Part shown: positions 26,074 to 34,467 of the stretch, piece by piece
Position numbering within the stretch: position 1 is the first letter of the stretch
How the letters are laid out: every line of letters starts with the position of its first letter
DNA from: Mesorhizobium wenxiniae
Lineage (GTDB): Bacteria > Pseudomonadota > Alphaproteobacteria > Rhizobiales > Rhizobiaceae
DNA: 64,000 nt
Assembly: GCF_002284535.1 (NCBI RefSeq)
Contig: NZ_NPKH01000039.1
Coordinates: 310,001-374,000 of the forward strand
Direction: 5' to 3'
Translations under genes and position numbers: made by a program
Notes under the pieces: model-generated
What the model saw: the letters and a program-made list of their open reading frames with translations, nothing else
The model's database searches: none
What the model was told of the DNA's origin: nothing

Positions 26074-28024
26074 AGCCTCGCCCTCCAGCCCGTATTTTCC
26101 GGCGCGGATTGGCGCGGGTGCCTTGCGTCCGCATCGTCCGCTTCGGTCGTGGCGTTGGATGTCAACGGATTGGCGCGGACGGTTGCGCCGGTCTCGCCCG
26201 CTGAACCGTCCGCGACCTTGCCGACCGTCCGCAAGCCCGGCGATGCGATGCCGTTGCCGGAACTGGCCTTCGGCAGATCGGCGGGCGGTGCGGACGATGC
26301 GGACGGTCGCGCCCCTCCGGTTTCTGGCGACGCAAATTTGCCGGTCGTGGTGATGCAGATCATCCGTGTCCGCGCCCTGCCTTCGCGCTCGAAGCCGATG
26401 TCGATGCCGATCTTGCGCAGGAACGTCGCCGCCCGGCGCAATCGGCCCGCCAGCGCCCGAGGGCTTTCGGGCCATGTCTTCGACTTGGGGACGCGCTCCC
26501 CCGACATTTCGGCAAGGGCGCCCAGAAGCTCCGAGGCGGTTCCCGTCCACTCCGTCCGCGCGGTCATGACGGCGCGCACGGCGGCGGCGATCGGATCGGC
26601 GTCGATCACGCCGTCCACCGCCTCGTCACGATTGCCGCAATAAGCCGACCAGAACGTGCCCGATGACCAAAGCGCGGTTTCGCAGGCCGTCGCCCACAAG
26701 GCGAAATCAGCCATGCGCGGCAGCTTGTCGAGCTTTGTGCGCGGCAGTTCGGCCAGGCCTTTCGCCACCGCATCAAGCAGCACGCCAAGCAAGCGCGGGC
26801 GTTCAGCTTCGAATGCTGCCCACAATTCCTGCTCGGGTCGGCGGCGTTCCTCGGGGATCGGCTCCAGCGTTAGAAACACGGCGCGATCGGCTAGGTCGGG
26901 CCTTGTGACGATATCCTCGATCCCGTTCAGGATCACCGGCCGGGCAGCGTCGAACAGCACTTCGTCCTGATCGGAATAAAGCTGGCGCACCGCGAACCCG
27001 CCGCCAGTGGCAAGGCGGCAAAGCGTGTCCGAAATCCAGAGGGCAGGCCTGATACATTGTCGAAGGCGAGCACATGGCCGTTGCTGGCGGCGATGAACAG
27101 ATCGCGATCCTCGCGCGGCAAGGCCCGAAGCGGCGCGGTGTTGGGATCCAGCAACGCCCTGAGGATCGCCGAGAAGGTGGACTTCGCCGATCCCTGCTCG
27201 CCCGAAAGCACGATCACCGGATAGGGACCCCGATTGCGAAGGCAGGCGAGCGCCCAGGCGACCACCAGCACGAAATCGGCGTCGGTCTGCACGTTTAGGA
27301 ACGAGCGCAGCGTGGCGACCGATCCGCCGCGCGCCGGGATCGGGATCGGCTTCATGCCGGAAGCGCGGCGAAAGCGAACGGGCGGGTTGTCGATCACGCG
27401 CCAGCCGGTGGCGTCGATCTCCACGGCGCGCCATGTTTCATCGCCGAGGTCGAGATAGAGCCGGCCGTCGAGCCCGCCGACGCGGATGTGGACCTGCCGT
27501 TCAGGCGCATCGAAATGCGCCTTGGCCTCGATCACGTTCAGCGCCGATTGCAGCGCTTCCGAACTCGGCGCGCCGCCCGTCTCCTCGAAGAAGCTGCGGG
27601 CGAGCCAGCGGCGAAAACCCTTGGCGCGGATCGGCCAGGTTTCGCGATGGCCGTTGATGTCGAGGTCGGCGAAGCCGGCGCCGTCCGGTGTGTGGAACAG
27701 TTCGGCGGTTTGGGCGAGGCCGATCAGGACATCGGCCTGCGTCGGCCCGCGCCCGCTTGGCGTCCCGTTCTCCTCGGCGATGGCGTCATCAAGCGCCGTC
27801 ACCCGGCATCCGGCCTTCTTCAATTGCGAGCGCTGCGCCTCGAAGGCGGCGCGGTTCTCCTTCTTCAGCGCCGCGAGTGCCTCCAGCGCCTCGGGCATGA
27901 AGGGCGCGCCAGGATCGGCGACGGTCTTCTCGGCCAATCCCGCAAGGGGATCGTGCAGGTCTTCGGCGGCGTCGATGACGTCCGCGATCAGCAGACCTGG
28001 TTCAACAGTGGCGTCGGGGTTCAT
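26070..28024 (-). pseudogene. P-loop ATPase/helicase-like protein of the element, split by a frameshift
   Basis: The 5' part (28024 to about 27041) codes about 328 residues with the Walker A motif VIVLSGEQGSAKSTFSAILR near residue 276, then GHVLAFDNVSGLP. The frame then breaks. The continuing sequence WISDTLCRLATGGGFAVRQL and LYSDQDEVLFDAARPVILNG, with ADRAVFLTLEPIPEERR, runs in the next frame to 26070. Expected GLPSWISDTL would need one more base at about 27038-27042, so a one-base deletion or sequencing error is likely. Joined, the protein would have about 651 residues. The family resembles phage/plasmid primase-associated ATPases. It overlaps the primase-like gene upstream (ATGA at 28021-28024). 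Confidence 0.75.
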
Positions 28025-28914
28025 CGCGCGCCCTCCATGAAAGACGGCGTGCCGAGCTGGAGCAGATCGTTGAAATCCATGCCTTGCGGCGGGCGGGCGA
28101 TCCGAACACGCCGCCCTTCGCGCCTCCAGCGTCGCGCACAATCCTGCGCCGCCGCTTCGCCGGGTTCGTCGCCATCGGCGAGAACGATCACGTCACGAAC
28201 GTCGCGCGGCAGATCGAGCGACCGAAGGCCCGAGGTTGAAAGCGCCGCCCAGGCGGTGTTTCCCGTCGCCTGCATGGCCGCAAGGCAGGTCTCAATCCCT
28301 TCGCCGATCATCAGAACGGCGCCGGGCTCGCCGAGACGGATTGCACCGCCACGACAAGGCCCCAGCATCATCTTCGCTGGATCGACTGGCGCCTTGCCGC
28401 CGCCGTCGCGGGCAAGAAAGGTGCGGTGAACCGCGATCGGCGATCCGGTGGCGCCATGCGTCACGAGCGCCACCATCGCGGGCCAAACGCCGCCCGAGGG
28501 GTGTTTCAGGCCGGCATGGAAGCGCACGGCCGGCGAAGGCGGAAGGTCGAGCCCGCGCGAACGCAGATAGGTCGCGATGGGCGTTCCCTCGGCCGCTTGC
28601 GATGCCTGCCAGATCGGCAGCGCCGCCTCGCTGCGCTTCAGGGCGTCGGCGTCGAGTTCCTCGGCAATCCGGCGGCGATGATTGCGGACTGTACCCAAAA
28701 CCCGTCCAGTCGTTTGCCACAGGCCGCGCTCTTGAAGGGCGGCGATTACGTCGCGCTGCTCGCAGCCGGCATGGCAGCGCACCAGCACCTTGCCGTCCTT
28801 GCCCGCACTGATCGAAAGGCTAGGGCTCCGATCGTCATGCACCGGGCAGCGGGCCATCCATGTTGCGCCCGCGCGGTGCCCGCCAAGGGCCTTGGCGATG
28901 GTTTCAGCGGTCAT
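28021..28914 (-). CDS. CHC2/toprim primase-like protein
   Basis: DNA primase-type protein of 297 residues, probably for element replication. The N-terminus has a CHC2-like zinc-binding unit, MARCPVHDDRSPSLSISAG with VRCHAGCEQRDVIAALQ. The C-terminal half is a toprim domain: VLMIGEGIETCLAAMQAT (conserved Glu) and VRDVIVLADGDEPGEAAAQD (DxD). The middle FHAGLKHPSGGVWPAMVALV with GSPIAVHRTFLARDGGGKAP is the region conserved in the related DUF7146-type proteins. The start at 28914 (MTAETIAKALGGHRAG) lies 11 bases inside the upstream gene. It is followed with a 4-base overlap by the split ATPase gene, so the two probably work together. Confidence 0.82.
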   Translation of the reverse strand: MTAETIAKALGGHRAGATWMARCPVHDDRSPSLSISAGKDGKVLVRCHAGCEQRDVIAALQERGLWQTTGRVLGTVRNHRRRIAEELDADALKRSEAALPIWQASQAAEGTPIATYLRSRGLDLPPSPAVRFHAGLKHPSGGVWPAMVALVTHGATGSPIAVHRTFLARDGGGKAPVDPAKMMLGPCRGGAIRLGEPGAVLMIGEGIETCLAAMQATGNTAWAALSTSGLRSLDLPRDVRDVIVLADGDEPGEAAAQDCARRWRREGRRVRIARPPQGMDFNDLLQLGTPSFMEGAR

Positions 28915-29143
28915 GGCGCACCTCGCCATCGTTCTTGGCGGGCGCAACGGCGTCATTGGCGGCAGCAAGCCTTTCGGCTCGCGACCATTCGGCGAGCACG
29001 TCGAAGAAGCCGGTGACATCGTGCATGATCTGGCGGGCGTCCTCGTCGGTGAGGTCGCGCGCGATGCGCGATTGCCAGAGTTGCCGGGTGCGGGCGATCT
29101 GCTTGTCCGTGTCATTGTCGTTAGCAGCGTCGAGACGTTTCAT
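28904..29143 (-). CDS. Small element protein of unknown function (79 aa)
   Basis: A 79-residue charged, helical protein: MKRLDAANDNDTDKQIARTR, then LWQSRIARDLTDEDARQIMH, DVTGFFDVLAEWSRAERLAA. The family is unknown to me; short proteins of this style sit before the primase gene in many rhizobial islands. ATG at 29143. The 3' end overlaps the primase-like start by 11 bases, arguing that it is a real translated gene of the operon. Confidence 0.6.
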   Translation of the reverse strand: MKRLDAANDNDTDKQIARTRQLWQSRIARDLTDEDARQIMHDVTGFFDVLAEWSRAERLAAANDAVAPAKNDGEVRHDR

Positions 29144-29288
29144 CGAAGACCTCACGGGCGGTTCCGCCGCTCCGTGCTCCTGGCCTCCGGTCTCGGAATC
29201 CCACCGATGACGCTGGACCCAAAGGGATTTGCATCTTCAGGCGTCCCCGTCTCAGGGATCGCCGGTCGCTCTTGTGTCTTCGACCGCC

Positions 29289-29510
29289 TTAGCGGGGCAC
29301 CTCGTCCTCGGGGATCGTGAACTTATGGCTTTTGCCTGCCCGGATCACGAGCTGGCGCTTGCCGCCGTTGGCGACCTCGCAGGCGATCGAATAGTCGAAG
29401 AAGCCGTGCTTGAGGCCATCGACGACAAGCCCTTCGAGCCGGTCGAGGGCTTCGCCGACCTGGCCGGCCTTGGCGCGCTGGAACGGCGGGGTGGTTTGCG
29501 GTTCAGCCAT
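29289..29510 (-). CDS. Small element protein of unknown function (73 aa)
   Basis: The 73-residue sequence includes LEGLVVDGLKHGFFDYSIAC and EVANGGKRQLVIRAGKSHKF, ending TIPEDEVPR. It looks like a compact alpha-beta protein. No family name is recalled with certainty. The ATG at 29510 overlaps the restored stop of the DUF5659-like gene, as expected for neighbours in one operon. Confidence 0.6.
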   Translation of the reverse strand: MAEPQTTPPFQRAKAGQVGEALDRLEGLVVDGLKHGFFDYSIACEVANGGKRQLVIRAGKSHKFTIPEDEVPR

Positions 29511-29773
29511 TGTGCAGCAATCCCTTCATGTCCTTGATGGTGGCGGCGAAGGCCAAGGGCCGAACGCTGGTCTCGTCGCCATAAAAGGCCCATCACATCG
29601 GCGCGCCGGGTGGCGCGATCCCGAAAGACGAACACCTTGTGCCGTCCCTCGTCGCGAAGGTTCACAAGCTCGTAACCGGCACAGCGCAGGAAGCAGGCGA
29701 GATAGAAATCGCGCGTCTCGAACGCGGCGCCTGCTCGCTTCGGTTCCTCGCGGATTGCTCGTTCAGTTGACAC
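29503..29773 (-). pseudogene. DUF5659-like small protein, frameshifted
   Basis: The first two thirds read FETRDFYLACFLRCAGYELV, then NLRDEGRHKVFVFRDRATRR, a pattern I associate with DUF5659. After ADVM the frame breaks. In the next frame the sequence continues AFYGDETSVRPLAFAATIKD, MKGLLHNG and stops at 29503. One extra base in the GGCCC run at 29587-29591 explains it. The restored protein has about 90 residues. GTG at 29773 is the start. As this is the second single-base break in the element, either both are decay or the assembly has homopolymer errors. Confidence 0.65.
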
Positions 29774-29801
29774 TTGACGGTCTCCTCAAAAAAAAAGGGG
29801 T

Positions 29802-30572
29802 TCACGAGCCATCGGACAGAAGCCGCTGAAGCGGCACCGTCCGGTGCAGCAGCCCGAGCTTTTCGAGCCGGATGCGCATGGCGATCGGCGAAACGAGGAA
29901 TTTCTCGGCGAAGGGCTTGGCGAAGCTATCGAGCGCCTGATCTTCACCTTCCCTTATCCTGGCATCGCCAACACGGCAGTTCAGGCGGGCGATCTGGACG
30001 AAGGGGTGGTCGATCGGTTCGGAAGGCTGAAGAACCCGCTGCTTGCGGTCGGGGAATGCTTCGTCCCAGGCGGCGAAGACCAGCTTGCGCGGCATCAGCA
30101 CGCAGGAAGCATAGAGGTCGGCCTGCAATTCGATCCGCGCCTTGGCCTGGCTGGATCGGCAGATCACGCTCGGCGGCGCGTTGGCATCGAGGAGCGAGGT
30201 CTGCGCCGGGTCCTTGCTGAACAGCCCGCGATGCAGGCGCCAGTGGCCGACCTCATGGGCGGCCGTGTAGCGATAGCGCCCTTCCCTGGCCCAATTGGCG
30301 TCGGGATCAAGGCTTTCGTCGATCACGATCCGCTTCTCCTCGAAGAAGATGGCGCCGAGGATGTCGGAATCGAACCCGATGCTACGCGGCACGCCGAACA
30401 GCCGGTGCGTGTCGTCGAACTCGATACCGATCTTCAGGTGCTTCTCGATGATGTCGTCTATCGCGATCGGCGCTTCGATCACGACGCCGCGCGCATGGGC
30501 ATATTCGGCGAGTAGCGCCTGCGCGTCCTTTTCGATCGCCTCATCGGGCACATAGGAAACGAACTTGGTCAT
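29802..30572 (-). CDS. ImmA/IrrE-family metallopeptidase
   Basis: Zinc-dependent protease that typically cleaves a partner XRE repressor to switch on an integrative element. The 256 residues contain the zinc motif TAAHEVGHWRLH (HExxH, residues about 104-109) and the downstream family stretch KARIELQADLYASCVLMPRK, which carries the third ligand region. The N-terminus APIAIDDIIEKHLKIGIEF is the usual ImmA lead. The gene follows the XRE gene by 53 bases on the same strand, the usual repressor/anti-repressor pairing known from ImmR/ImmA of ICEBs1. It is therefore the probable inducer-responsive control of this element. Confidence 0.88.
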   Translation of the reverse strand: MTKFVSYVPDEAIEKDAQALLAEYAHARGVVIEAPIAIDDIIEKHLKIGIEFDDTHRLFGVPRSIGFDSDILGAIFFEEKRIVIDESLDPDANWAREGRYRYTAAHEVGHWRLHRGLFSKDPAQTSLLDANAPPSVICRSSQAKARIELQADLYASCVLMPRKLVFAAWDEAFPDRKQRVLQPSEPIDHPFVQIARLNCRVGDARIREGEDQALDSFAKPFAEKFLVSPIAMRIRLEKLGLLHRTVPLQRLLSDGS

Positions 30573-30625
30573 TGATCGCCGATCCTCATCTGCATCTTCG
30601 AAACCGCCATCGCCTGATCAGGCGC

Positions 30626-30973
30626 TCACTTGTCCTTCGCCTTCTGCGCGTTGCGGGCCAGCCGGGCGATGTCTTCCGTCGTCAATCCCTTTGTGGTCCG
30701 AAGCAGCGCCGCCAGTTCCACCGGGTGGCGCTTGATGATGTCCGACAGGTCGGTCGACACGCGGCCCGCCCGCGCCAGCAACTCGTCCACATCGCAGTCG
30801 ATGATCTGCGCAAGCGCCTTGACCTTGTCCTCGGCCGGCGGCGCGAACTCGTCGCGCTCCACCTTCGACAGATAGGTCGGGCTCACCCCGATCATCTTCG
30901 CCATTTCCCGCAAGCCGATGTCCTTCGCCTCACGCGCGCGGCGAACGAACTCGCCGAACTTCTCCCCTGACAT
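30626..30973 (-). CDS. XRE-family transcriptional regulator (element repressor)
   Basis: 115-residue DNA-binding protein. The helix-turn-helix is MSGEKFGEFVRRAREAKDIG, then LREMAKMIGVSPTYLSKVER (residues about 21-40, with the recognition helix SPTYLSKVE). A C-terminal helical tail (DIARLARNAQKAKDK) probably dimerises or binds ImmA. ATG at 30973 has GGGAGAG six bases upstream, which decides it over an upstream in-frame start at 31006. The promoter region carries two operator-like sites at 30991 and 31049. Together with the ImmA-type protease it should control excision, and the shared 10-mer in front of the recombinase supports this. Confidence 0.88.
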   Translation of the reverse strand: MSGEKFGEFVRRAREAKDIGLREMAKMIGVSPTYLSKVERDEFAPPAEDKVKALAQIIDCDVDELLARAGRVSTDLSDIIKRHPVELAALLRTTKGLTTEDIARLARNAQKAKDK

Positions 30974-30990
30974 GCCAGTCTCTCCCGTCC

Positions 30991-31058
30991 AGTGTTTATG
31001 AACCACTTTACAGAGATATCGCCGATTCGCGCCGAGCCGTCAACTGATACCTAAACAC
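30991..31058. promoter_or_regulatory. Candidate operators of the element repressor
   Basis: Two related sites upstream of the XRE gene. At 30991-31007 AGTG-T-TT-ATG-AA-C-CACT is an imperfect dyad 18 bases before the start codon. At 31049-31058 the minus strand reads GTGTTTAGGT, identical to the site before the recombinase at 16917-16926. The two lie about 58 bases apart. Autorepression by the XRE protein is inferred. Confidence 0.5.
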
Positions 31059-31201
31059 TTCCGGTGAATGGCGCTTCAGGCGGCGAGCCGAAGCTCGCGA
31101 ACGCCCTGAAAAGTACGTAAAGTTGCGCCCCTCGCCATGGGATTGATTTTAGGTCAATCTCCTCCGAAGCCTCGGAGCAGGCCACCGCAATGAGGAGAAA
31201 C

Positions 31202-33313
31202 ATGGACAGCGTGACCGTTGCATTCGAGTTGATGCGACTTGAGCTCGATGCTGAGGTCGAGAACTTGAATGCTCTGGGAGTAAGTCGCTTTCGCGAAGCG
31301 GAGTCACATCAAATGGAGTCCGACAAAGAACCAACTTCGGTCGAGGAAGCCCTAGATGTTTATTGGGTGGACAAATCCATTGCCGGGCACGTTCCAAACT
31401 ATGCCGGGTTTGAGGAATGGATCGCGCGACGGTTCGAAGCACTATGCTCAAGAACACCGCTGCCGCTCCATGCGGGTCGGACTTCCTACGCAGAGCTCCC
31501 GCATGATTTGCTTAACGCCGCGAAAGCAGGAGGCGTGCAAATTATGCCGGACGGAGCAGCGCCCGATCCAGCCCGCTTTGCCCAATGGGATGGCAAGCAG
31601 TCTAGATTAAAGAGGTTGAACAAGAGCAAGCTACTCTTGTCCTACTTCAAGCATACATCCCCACGATGGCGCGAAGTGCTGCTGTGCTTATCGAAAACCA
31701 ATGTCTCGAGCGATTCTTTACTTCGTACATCGTCGCAATCTGAGCATCGGGCCGCGTTCTTCCATGCTATTGCCCACGGAGATCAGCACACTGCGTATAA
31801 ACTTGTCGGGCGTCTGCGTGAGGAAGCGCATGACACTGGCGAGGTGGCATTTCTGGAAGCGACCGCGTCCTTTCATTCAAATCGTTTTGAGGAAGCAATC
31901 ACACTAGCGCGAGAGGTGCCGGATAATGCAATCGATTGGCCTCGTGCTTTCATGCTGTTGCTTGAGTCGCAAGCCTACCTGGGGGAGTTTGGGCCAATCG
32001 AATTCGAACTGGGCGCCCATTCGGACTTCCTGTTTCCGGAGTGCTTCATTCGCTACCTATGTCAAATCACGGTCGAGAACAGTCCCTCGCCACGCGTTGC
32101 TCTCGAACGAGCTTCGACCATCATTCAAAACACGGTCGGTCTTTTGCAACCCGGCCCAGGCGTGTTCCAGATGTGGAATCGTCATAGCTGCCAGCTCGCT
32201 GTTCGGTTCGTGGAGCGACTGCGTGATGCAAGCGTAGCCGACGCTGCGCAAATTCAAACTGGGACAGCCGGTTCGGCTTACGAGGAGTTGGAAAATTCCT
32301 TGTCATTCACCCAAATTCAATGCGCGCTAGTGCTGGACGGAGATTTGTTGGCGAGACTGGCTCGAGAAAGCAGCGAAGACGCCTATAAAGAGATCGTGAA
32401 GCGCTTGATGAACTACGGGGCGCCCGGGCGAGAGGAATACTTCCAAGCCATGGCCACGCAGTGGCGCATTGGGGATCGACAAGCTGTTTTGGAGAACGTG
32501 CTGGGGGCGCTCGATCACCTGGCTGAGGATTCATCTGCGGAAGCTCGCCAAGCCATAGTATGGGCCTACCAGGAAGCCAAGCTTAAGGATCGTCATGACG
32601 ACGCTGAGCGGCTTCGGAGAACGATATTAGATATTCCAGCACTTGCCGAAAGACTGCGCGACATCGAATCAACAACTGCAAATGATCGGTTGGAGCAAGA
32701 CCTGTCTCCTATGGCGCGGGTTATTTTGCGCTCGGCAAAGTGGGACTTGAATCAAGCGTCAAATGAAGACCTCTTCTGGAAAGATTCCGGCATGATCTCG
32801 CTTGGGTTCTTTCGCATAATTGAGCTGGAATTCAACAGACGGGTCATGTTGCCTGCACTGCACAACGTGAATACCGACGACCTCGAAGCGAGCCTAGCCG
32901 CCCTAAAGTCAGGTGATGCTAGCCGGGCTACTAAGGACGCCGTCGCATTCTGGGAACGGATGCTGCCACAAATCCGGCGGAGTAAAATGGAGAAAAAGGG
33001 ACTGGAACTCGGCGCTCTTGAACTGCTGCTAGCGAAAAGTGCGAAGGCTACCGGGCCTGACATTGCAATCAAGTCACCCATTCACGCAGAAATTTTGCGA
33101 CGCCTGACACCGGCTGGTGCCGATGCCTTCCAATCTGGTGCGTTGGCGCGCCTCCTCGATGCGACCGCTAGAGAGAGATTCAGAAACCCACCAGCGCATA
33201 GCCGTTACGTTCCGCTGCCTGTCGCGCGCGAGTGCAAGCAGCATGTGGAGAAGGTTCTAAGGCGACTAATCGAATTCACAATCGATCCAGAACGTATTCC
33301 AACTGTGCATTGA
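31202..33313 (+). CDS. Large helical-repeat protein with C-terminal HEPN RNase motif (candidate defence protein)
   Basis: 703 residues, no named family known to me. The N-terminal and middle parts are helical, with TPR-like pairs such as TGEVAFLEATASFHSNRFEE then AITLAREVPDNAIDWPRAFM. The C-terminal 160 residues begin with SLGFFRIIELEFNRRVMLPA, resembling helix 1 of HEPN domains, and end with ERFRNPPAHSRYVPL. Arg661-N-P-P-A-His666 fits the HEPN catalytic motif Rx(4-6)H with a polar residue after Arg. HEPN RNases act in abortive infection and toxin systems. ATG at 31202 is chosen because GAGGAG lies just upstream, rather than 31190. The base composition is visibly lower in GC than the flanking genes, suggesting recent transfer. 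It is a monocistronic gene facing away from the element operon. Confidence 0.75.
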   Translation: MDSVTVAFELMRLELDAEVENLNALGVSRFREAESHQMESDKEPTSVEEALDVYWVDKSIAGHVPNYAGFEEWIARRFEALCSRTPLPLHAGRTSYAELPHDLLNAAKAGGVQIMPDGAAPDPARFAQWDGKQSRLKRLNKSKLLLSYFKHTSPRWREVLLCLSKTNVSSDSLLRTSSQSEHRAAFFHAIAHGDQHTAYKLVGRLREEAHDTGEVAFLEATASFHSNRFEEAITLAREVPDNAIDWPRAFMLLLESQAYLGEFGPIEFELGAHSDFLFPECFIRYLCQITVENSPSPRVALERASTIIQNTVGLLQPGPGVFQMWNRHSCQLAVRFVERLRDASVADAAQIQTGTAGSAYEELENSLSFTQIQCALVLDGDLLARLARESSEDAYKEIVKRLMNYGAPGREEYFQAMATQWRIGDRQAVLENVLGALDHLAEDSSAEARQAIVWAYQEAKLKDRHDDAERLRRTILDIPALAERLRDIESTTANDRLEQDLSPMARVILRSAKWDLNQASNEDLFWKDSGMISLGFFRIIELEFNRRVMLPALHNVNTDDLEASLAALKSGDASRATKDAVAFWERMLPQIRRSKMEKKGLELGALELLLAKSAKATGPDIAIKSPIHAEILRRLTPAGADAFQSGALARLLDATARERFRNPPAHSRYVPLPVARECKQHVEKVLRRLIEFTIDPERIPTVH

Positions 33314-33706
33314 TGTTCGGGGCCGCACGATTCCTTGACTTAACGCGCCACAGTCGCCCGGGCGGAGCAAGTTTCTTCGCCCGACTGCCCCTCGAAGGCA
33401 TACCTACCGCCTAGACTAAACTGCGAAGCGCAACTCCCGGACATCCTCCAAAACCTGACGAAAAGCTGGCCGCGGCGCGAGGCACATGGTTCGATAAGTG
33501 TTCAGGAACGGCAGCCAAGAACTTCATGAATGAAAACAATCGGTTACGCAGCACCATCGCGACCGGTGCGTGTTGCATGGGTTTTCACGTCCTGTAGCGC
33601 TCAACCCCTTGCTTTCCGGGCCTGTCTCGGTCCGTCCCTTGTTGTCATTGCAACATGACTGCAACACGGATCAGCCCATTTGTTCCCGCCATGTTCGCAG
33701 CAAAGA
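33314..33706. other. Intergenic region, no gene seen
   Basis: About 390 bases after the HEPN-type gene. Short frames exist but none has credible coding character on either strand. No promoter, tRNA or repeat is recognised. It may hold the decayed edge of the island. Confidence 0.4.
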
Positions 33707-33734
33707 AAGCCCGCAACCGTGAGGCAGCGGGCTT
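33707..33734 (-). terminator. Terminator of the DUF1127 gene
   Basis: Stem AAGCCCGC and GCGGGCTT around a 12-base loop. On the minus strand it is followed by TCTTTG, and on the plus strand by GTTTG, so it may work in both directions. It lies 29 bases beyond the stop of the DUF1127 gene. Confidence 0.65.
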
Positions 33735-33762
33735 GTTTGATTCGCCAGTTGGCCCCTGTGCA

Positions 33763-34011
33763 TTATTGGGACACAGATTCAGCGATCCTGGTGCGCTCGA
33801 TCGTCGTGCCGGCCGCGCCTGCCTCCGCATGACGGATGGCGCGGCTTCGCAAAGCGCACATGATTTCGTCATGTGAGATGCCGATGTCGCCAAGAACGTC
33901 ATCGGGTAAACGGCTCAACTGGTCCGTTGCCGACAAGAGAGCTTTTCGCTCGGCGCGGAGGCGTAACCACCTGCGAAATGGACCAATGGCGACAGCATGA
34001 ATTATAACCAT
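33763..34011 (-). CDS. DUF1127 (YjiS-like) small protein
   Basis: 82-residue protein. The core RRWLRLRAERKALLSATDQL, SRLPDDVLGDIGISHDEIMC matches DUF1127: a basic aromatic helix followed by the L-x-x-L-(D/P)-D-x-x-L-x-D-I-G-(I/L) motif. Related short DUF1127 proteins in Rhizobiales act in phosphate and carbon metabolism or RNA turnover, but the role of this one is not known. The start is MVIIHAVAIGPFRR at 34011, with AAGGGA 11 bases upstream. A terminator follows. It is next to another small gene and the Crp/Fnr regulator, which is divergent. Confidence 0.85.
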   Translation of the reverse strand: MVIIHAVAIGPFRRWLRLRAERKALLSATDQLSRLPDDVLGDIGISHDEIMCALRSRAIRHAEAGAAGTTIERTRIAESVSQ

Positions 34012-34103
34012 GATCAGATCGTCCCTTCATTGATCTGAATTGACCGGTACGGAACGGCGCGAACGGCACTCCGGGCGAGAGCGTCAGCCGTCCGCGAGGC
34101 AAG

Positions 34104-34265
34104 TTAGGCGTAGTGGTCGATGGATTGGTTTTGCCGCGGCGTGCTCATACGGCGGGCGGTGGCTGGCCCCGGGCCACGCATGTAATAAAGCTCCGGGCGG
34201 TAGCGCGGCGCGACGAATTTGCGAAACACCGCAGCAAGTTTTGTGACGGGAGCCAAGAATTTCAT
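34104..34265 (-). CDS. Small basic protein of unknown function (53 aa)
   Basis: Short frame MKFLAPVTKLAAVFRKFVAP followed by RYRPELYYMRGPGPATARRM. The ATG at 34265 is preceded by AAGGGAA at good spacing, and the protein is basic with an amphipathic N-terminus. It is not recognised. It lies 93 bases upstream of the DUF1127 gene on the same strand and could share its promoter. Moderate to low certainty that it is translated. Confidence 0.45.
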   Translation of the reverse strand: MKFLAPVTKLAAVFRKFVAPRYRPELYYMRGPGPATARRMSTPRQNQSIDHYA

Positions 34266-34351
34266 GACTGTTCCCTTTCCTTCGCCGGCTTGCACACGAG
34301 CCGGCCGGCCTGACGTTGCAACAAGGATATGACAGTCGAACCAGGCTCGGC

Positions 34352-34367
34352 TGTGGGAATTCCCACA
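34352..34367. promoter_or_regulatory. Perfect 16-bp palindrome upstream of the Crp/Fnr gene
   Basis: TGTGGGAATTCCCACA is a perfect palindrome between two divergent transcripts, 86 bases upstream of the small gene at 34265 and about 100 bases upstream of the Crp/Fnr gene. It is a good shape for a dimeric regulator. It does not match the usual FNR or CRP consensus. Confidence 0.55.
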
Positions 34368-34467
34368 CCGGGGAAAACATTGGCAAAATCCGCTCCCAGT
34401 TTGCATCCCGGAAAGCGGGGCCTGCGGCCATCAAATTTCCTTGGATAGGGAGTAAGGTGAAGTACAT

